Below, one piece after another: positions 56,852 through 64,000 of a DNA stretch of 64,000 nt. Where the stretch lies: the NCBI GenBank assembly GCA_033439295.1, contig JAVTLE010000017.1:744001-808000 (forward strand). The letters are read 5' to 3'. The notes beneath the pieces were generated by a model. The model searched no databases. It saw nothing but the letters and a program-made list of their open reading frames with translations, and was not told the DNA's origin. Position numbers and translations under genes: made by a program. The DNA comes from Deuterostichococcus epilithicus (lineage: Eukaryota; Chlorophyta; Trebouxiophyceae; Prasiolales; Stichococcaceae). Position 1 is the first letter of the stretch. Every line of letters starts with the position of its first letter.

Positions 56852-57417
56852 CGCAGCGGCGACACCGAGCGTGTACTGTCAGTCTTTGGGTGCGGCGGGC
56901 AGAGGCGGTGCTCACAGGAGCGGTGCTCCAAGGTCCAAGGCAGCTGCTTCTTCCGCTACGCAGGACCTGCAGCGCAAGTTCCCAAAATCAGTGTATATCA
57001 CCGGCACGGCGCGCAAGTACCGCCCTGGGCGTCTCATATCCTTGCTACGACACAGCAGACACGTCAAGATGTCCCGGCCTTGATGTGCATCTTACTTGAG
57101 CAGCAGCGCGATGGCTGCTGACAACAGCGCGCTGTGTCAGCATCGGCAGGCAGTAGTGATGTGCGCAGCGAAATGCTGCCTGTCGACCTCAGTTATCCGG
57201 TGGGATGCGGTAGTGAAGAAGCAGCATACAATTTGTTATAGAGCGGGGTGGGTTGCACGCACCTCAAACTGAGGCTTCGCAGCAGAGATCCTCGGAGTCA
57301 CAGTGTGATGTACGTGGACCGGAGAAACGACGTGTCAAGAAAAGCTGAAAACAGGTGGCAATGCCCAAATAACTGCCAATTCAGAACGCATGAAAGTCAC
57401 GTTCTTGGCAGCGTCAG
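56852..57417. promoter_or_regulatory. 5' region between divergent MBL and coiled-coil genes
   Basis: About 570 bp separating opposite start codons. No element could be assigned. Confidence 0.4.
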
Positions 57418-59049
57418 ATGTCGTCCTGGGATTGCTCCTACTCTGGTCCCCGGAAAGGTTCCGAGTCGGTGGCGCGCGCGCTATGGACGCTCGCTGGAGG
57501 GTCAGCTGCAAAGGCCACATCACGGTTTGCAGAGGTCGAGGGAGCGCCTGATGAGCAATTGGCCACCCTTGACGGGAATGGCAGCAGCACGCGAGAAGCA
57601 CCCCGAGTCAATATTTTGAGATCACGTGCACTGGAGCTCACGTGCAATTGACAGCAGGAGCATGCATCTCCGCTACTGTGCACCGTGCTACCAACGTCTG
57701 AACTCGCAGGCGAGCGGTCCTCGAGTGTTATTGTCAGTGGCACAGCAGCGATGCGCCAGCTTTGCTGTGCGCGGATCCGGAGCAAAACTTGTAGAGCCGC
57801 GAACTGTGGCTCACCAAGAGTGTCATGACAGTATCGTTTGTCAGCACCCATGAACACTGCACAGGTGAAGTGCAAGAGTGGCACGTGCACAGCCACGACG
57901 CGCCATTGACGGCTGTGCCCCTGCTGGAGACGGGTCACCCGCGGCCTCCGGGAGGCGCGCATCAGCCTGTCAGCCCGGCCGCACCTCCGGGCACTCGTTG
58001 CGGAATCACANACNNNGGGGCAGACTCTGCGCATGCGCTTCTCGACGGCAGCGCTCCCCCTCGCAGCGGCCATTACCGTTGGGGCCAGTCTGCGGGCCCA
58101 GCTGTGGCGCACCGCGCAGACCATGTGAGCCTCAAACAACACTGGAGCGTATGTCCTGGGTTGTGCGGATTGTCTGCGGCTGTGGACGGCACAGGACGGG
58201 ATCATGTTCAAGTCACACATGCCTTGGTGACATGTGCAGTGCAAGCCGGGACATGGAGCATTCATACAATGTGTGCAAGTGCCAAGCTGGCGAAGCAGCT
58301 CGCGGACGCCCAGGAGGCGCAGCGCGGGCGGAGGCACATGCGGCGGAGGCCGCAGCCGCGCGCCAGGAGAGCAAGCAGCAGGTGGAACGCAGTGCATGTA
58401 GCTACTGTGCACCCACCGACCAATACCTCCAGCAACACGCCAAATTTGAATGGCAACAAGATCACATCTGCAATGCCACAGAGACTTGCGGAGCAGCCGA
58501 CATCAGCATGCGGCTCCTCGTGGTCTGACAACCATGGCGCTGGAGCACGTATTGGCCGCAGGCCATACATGCGAAGCTTGGTGCAGGTGAAGGACTCTAG
58601 CCTCTGAATTTGCACCTCTGACAGGTAGCGGAGCTGGTTCGTGCATTGGTGGCGCTGCGGCAAGGCGCAGGCGGGACCACCGCTGCCCTGCCGCCGGCGG
58701 TCGAAGCTCCTGTGTCAGGAGGCCACAAGGAAGCAGCGGCTGCGAGCGCCGCACACGACGATTGTGCGACCGCGATGGCGAGGCAGAAGACATCAGCGGC
58801 GCAACCTTTGCAGACGATGGCAGCGGCAGCAGGGCATCGCTGGATCCTCACTCGGATGGCTGCAGCTATCAGACCCCGGCTACGACTGCAGCTGGACAGG
58901 AGTAGGCAGAGCGACTCGAGGAGCTGCGTCGCCTGGCGGCGGAACATGCGGCGCTCGTGGCGACGGGCATCTATGATAGTAGAGACTTGCTGATACAGCA
59001 GCAGGACACGCGCATTGGCCGCCTGCACGGCGAGCAGCAGGCCTGCTGA
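57418..59049 (+). CDS. Coiled-coil protein of unknown function (tentative model)
   Basis: Possible start exon at 57418 (MSSWDCSYSGPRKGSE). Coding-like helical sequence at about 57920-58120 (VTRGLREARISLSARPHLRA, then TAALPLAAAITVGASLRAQL) ends at a GTGAGC donor. Coil continues at 58270-58380 (KLAKQLADAQEAQR, then AEAHAAEAAAARQESKQQ, but one base out of frame). It resumes at 58625 (VAELVRALVALRQ), an acidic linker, then ERLEELRRLAAEHAALVATG with a stop at 59047. N bases lie at 58011-58016. An in-frame TAG at 58901-58903 precedes the last coil. Frame problems mean this is either an error-rich assembly stretch or a decaying gene. No family recognised. Confidence 0.42.
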
Positions 59050-59165
59050 AGAGACACTGCTCTTCTCTTCTCACAGGCCGCCTGTGCGGCGAGCAGCAGG
59101 TCTGCTGACGGCTTTTTGGGGGATGCACTGCGGCTGCCTGCATGGCGAGCAGCAGGTCCGCCAAT
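59015..59165 (+). repeat. Three serial copies of a GGCCGCCTG...CGAGCAGCAG block
   Basis: GGCCGCCTGCACGGCGAGCA at 59019, GGCCGCCTGTGCGGCGAGCA at 59077 and GGCTGCCTGCATGGCGAGCA at 59132, each followed by GCAGGYCYGC. Period is about 57 bp, spanning the putative C-terminus of the coiled-coil gene. Confidence 0.85.
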
Positions 59166-59497
59166 GCATGCACATTGAAGTTGTGGAGCGGTGAGAGACG
59201 GGCGGGTGAGAGACTGGCGCTCATGTGAGCCCTTTGTGTTTCAGTTTTAGCTGTTCCGTCCTGCCTCCAGCCAGCCTACAGCCTGGTCGATTATCCAGGT
59301 CAGGAGGGATTCAGATGACAGCATGACACTGAGTCCAACAGTCCTGGTTCCAGCCAAACAGCTACCAAGGATATGTACATGTGTTCCCGTATCAGATTCT
59401 GTATACGTCCCTATCTGTCGACTTGGGACGCTTTCGGCTTGCTTGATGCTTCCACGCCACCTCTGCCTGCAGCAGCGGATGCTCCAGAAACGTCCCG
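59050..59497. other. Convergent 3' flanks of coiled-coil and dienoyl-CoA reductase genes
   Basis: Holds the serial copies described above, then unremarkable sequence with no gene signature. Confidence 0.5.
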
Positions 59498-62987
<3,490 letters not shown>

Positions 62988-64000
62988 CTTCGCCGTGATT
63001 GCACGACAATCTGGCTTTCTTCTTTCGCAAAAGGCTGAGGACGCGGTGTCGGAATACCACGTCAGCACAGAGTTGCCAAGAGAGCCAATCTGCACCCTGT
63101 GCACGAACGCTGCACTAACGAACTGCCGTCAAAAGGCTGTCGTCAGATCAGTGATACTGGTGTGCAGTTGACAATTTATTGACTTCTGTGAGTGGGTGGC
63201 CGAATGGCGTTTGTTGTCGGGGACCAGTTCGAGCGTCCCTAGAGCTTTCGGAGCCAGGACCTGGCGCGCGCGCCTAACTAAGACGCCAATTTGGCCGAGC
63301 AAAGAACATCATAAGCCCGGTCGTATTCGCTTTGTGAGAGCGCACCAGGCCGCTGCACGCTTGCGGTGCTGGTTTCTGAAGAAACTACTGTCATCGACAA
63401 GTTCAGATCGGGCCGAGAACTGCAGTCTGTCATTTGAGTAAGTCGCATCACGTCTTAGCTTGTGTTTGCAGCCGTTTCGTCTGGCATTTGTCGAGTTCCC
63501 TGTGGACTGTTGAAATCGGCTGTCAAACAGCGTGCCAGGCAGCACTGCCGTGCTCGCGACATGCCAGAGGTCGTTTTGCTCTGCTCTGAACCCAGCTCAA
63601 ACCAATCGAGTTGCAGCCGGGACTACTGCTGAGCTGCCAGATGGGCAGCCAGAGTCGGTGCACGGACCACAATCTGGCTGTGCCGCGGCAGCGTTTAATT
63701 CAAGCGCAGCTGCCAACTGACAAGTCAAACAGCTGGCCCGTCTACAACCTGAAGCGGGAATTCTAGCCAAGTCGTTCAGGGCATCATGTGGTGAGCGTTT
63801 CGCCGGACTGACCCGGCGTTCCGCAAAAGTGGAACTGCATGTGCTGCACCAATGCAATTTGCGCTGCTTCCTCATGGCCTCAGAATGTGGCCTTTCATCT
63901 GCTCGCGATGTGCAGTCACGAGGCACCGCTTCAACGTAGAAAGTGAAGTTTGACAGCCATGAGGTTGAAGAGTTTCTTGCAACCGCAGGTTCTTCTATGC
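62988..64000. other. Upstream region of DECR2 and unassigned right end
   Basis: DECR2 promoter should lie just right of 62987. Short open frames on both strands to the window end show no recognisable domain or splice context. A first exon of a plus-strand gene may be present but cannot be supported. Confidence 0.4.

Noticed and set aside
57438-58412. 324-codon minus-strand open frame
   Set aside because: Antisense to helical coding-like plus-strand sequence, with Cys/Arg/Ser-rich random composition and N bases. Treated as a shadow.
63190-63245. tRNA-like A-box (TGGCCGAATGG) and GTTCGAG block, possibly a tRNA or SINE
   Set aside because: B-box matches only partly, the arms do not fold into a tRNA, and no tail or repeat copies are visible.

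Overview
This is a GC-rich nuclear window from a photosynthetic eukaryote, most probably a green alga (Chlorophyta; class not determinable here). Genes are split into many short exons (about 30-930 nt) separated by introns of roughly 60-1,500 nt. The recognisable families are plant/algal: a GT77 cell-wall glycosyltransferase, group-I-type bZIP, a rubredoxin-like/MBL-fold plant protein, a beta-carbonic anhydrase and a peroxisomal dienoyl-CoA reductase. A TTTTAGGG-like telomeric tract lies in an intron. No bacterial, organellar or viral gene was recognised. Scattered single N bases show it is a draft assembly.

Layout. 1-2313 (+): C-terminal part of a protein kinase. 3605-8902 (+): bZIP factor 1. 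9531-10001 (-): an orphan acidic/Gly-rich exon, followed by a fold-back element (10220-10653). 10736-19255 (-): a GT77 nucleotide-sugar transferase, 17 exons in a closed reading frame of 786 codons. 20060-23563 (+): short-chain dehydrogenase. 23954-28022 (-): beta-carbonic anhydrase, 9 exons, 268 aa. 28910-30199 (+): unrecognised low-complexity protein. 30818-35961 (-): bZIP factor 2 with a 20-residue polyQ. 37157 to about 42470 (-): TBC1D22-type Rab GAP. 43844-53340 (+): kinesin. 53646-56851 (-): zinc-ribbon plus MBL-fold protein, 11 exons, 290 aa. 57418-59049 (+): coiled-coil protein. 59498-62987 (-): peroxisomal 2,4-dienoyl-CoA reductase ending in SKL, 8 exons, 298 aa. 62988-64000: no gene recognised. 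The exon chains for GT77, carbonic anhydrase, MBL and dienoyl-CoA reductase were checked by hand for splice dinucleotides and phase.

Most striking feature. Introns and some 3' flanks repeatedly carry direct, decayed copies ('exon echoes') of the neighbouring exon end, usually with its splice site. They occur in nearly every gene, range from almost identical (TBC gene, 37987-38040) to barely detectable, and sometimes occur two to four times. This looks like ongoing local tandem duplication of exon-intron junctions. Five introns also appear to use GC-AG splice sites.

The genes do not form a pathway. They are ordinary single-copy eukaryotic genes for signalling, transcription, Golgi glycosylation, CO2 chemistry, membrane traffic, microtubule transport and peroxisomal fatty-acid oxidation, often arranged as divergent or convergent pairs.
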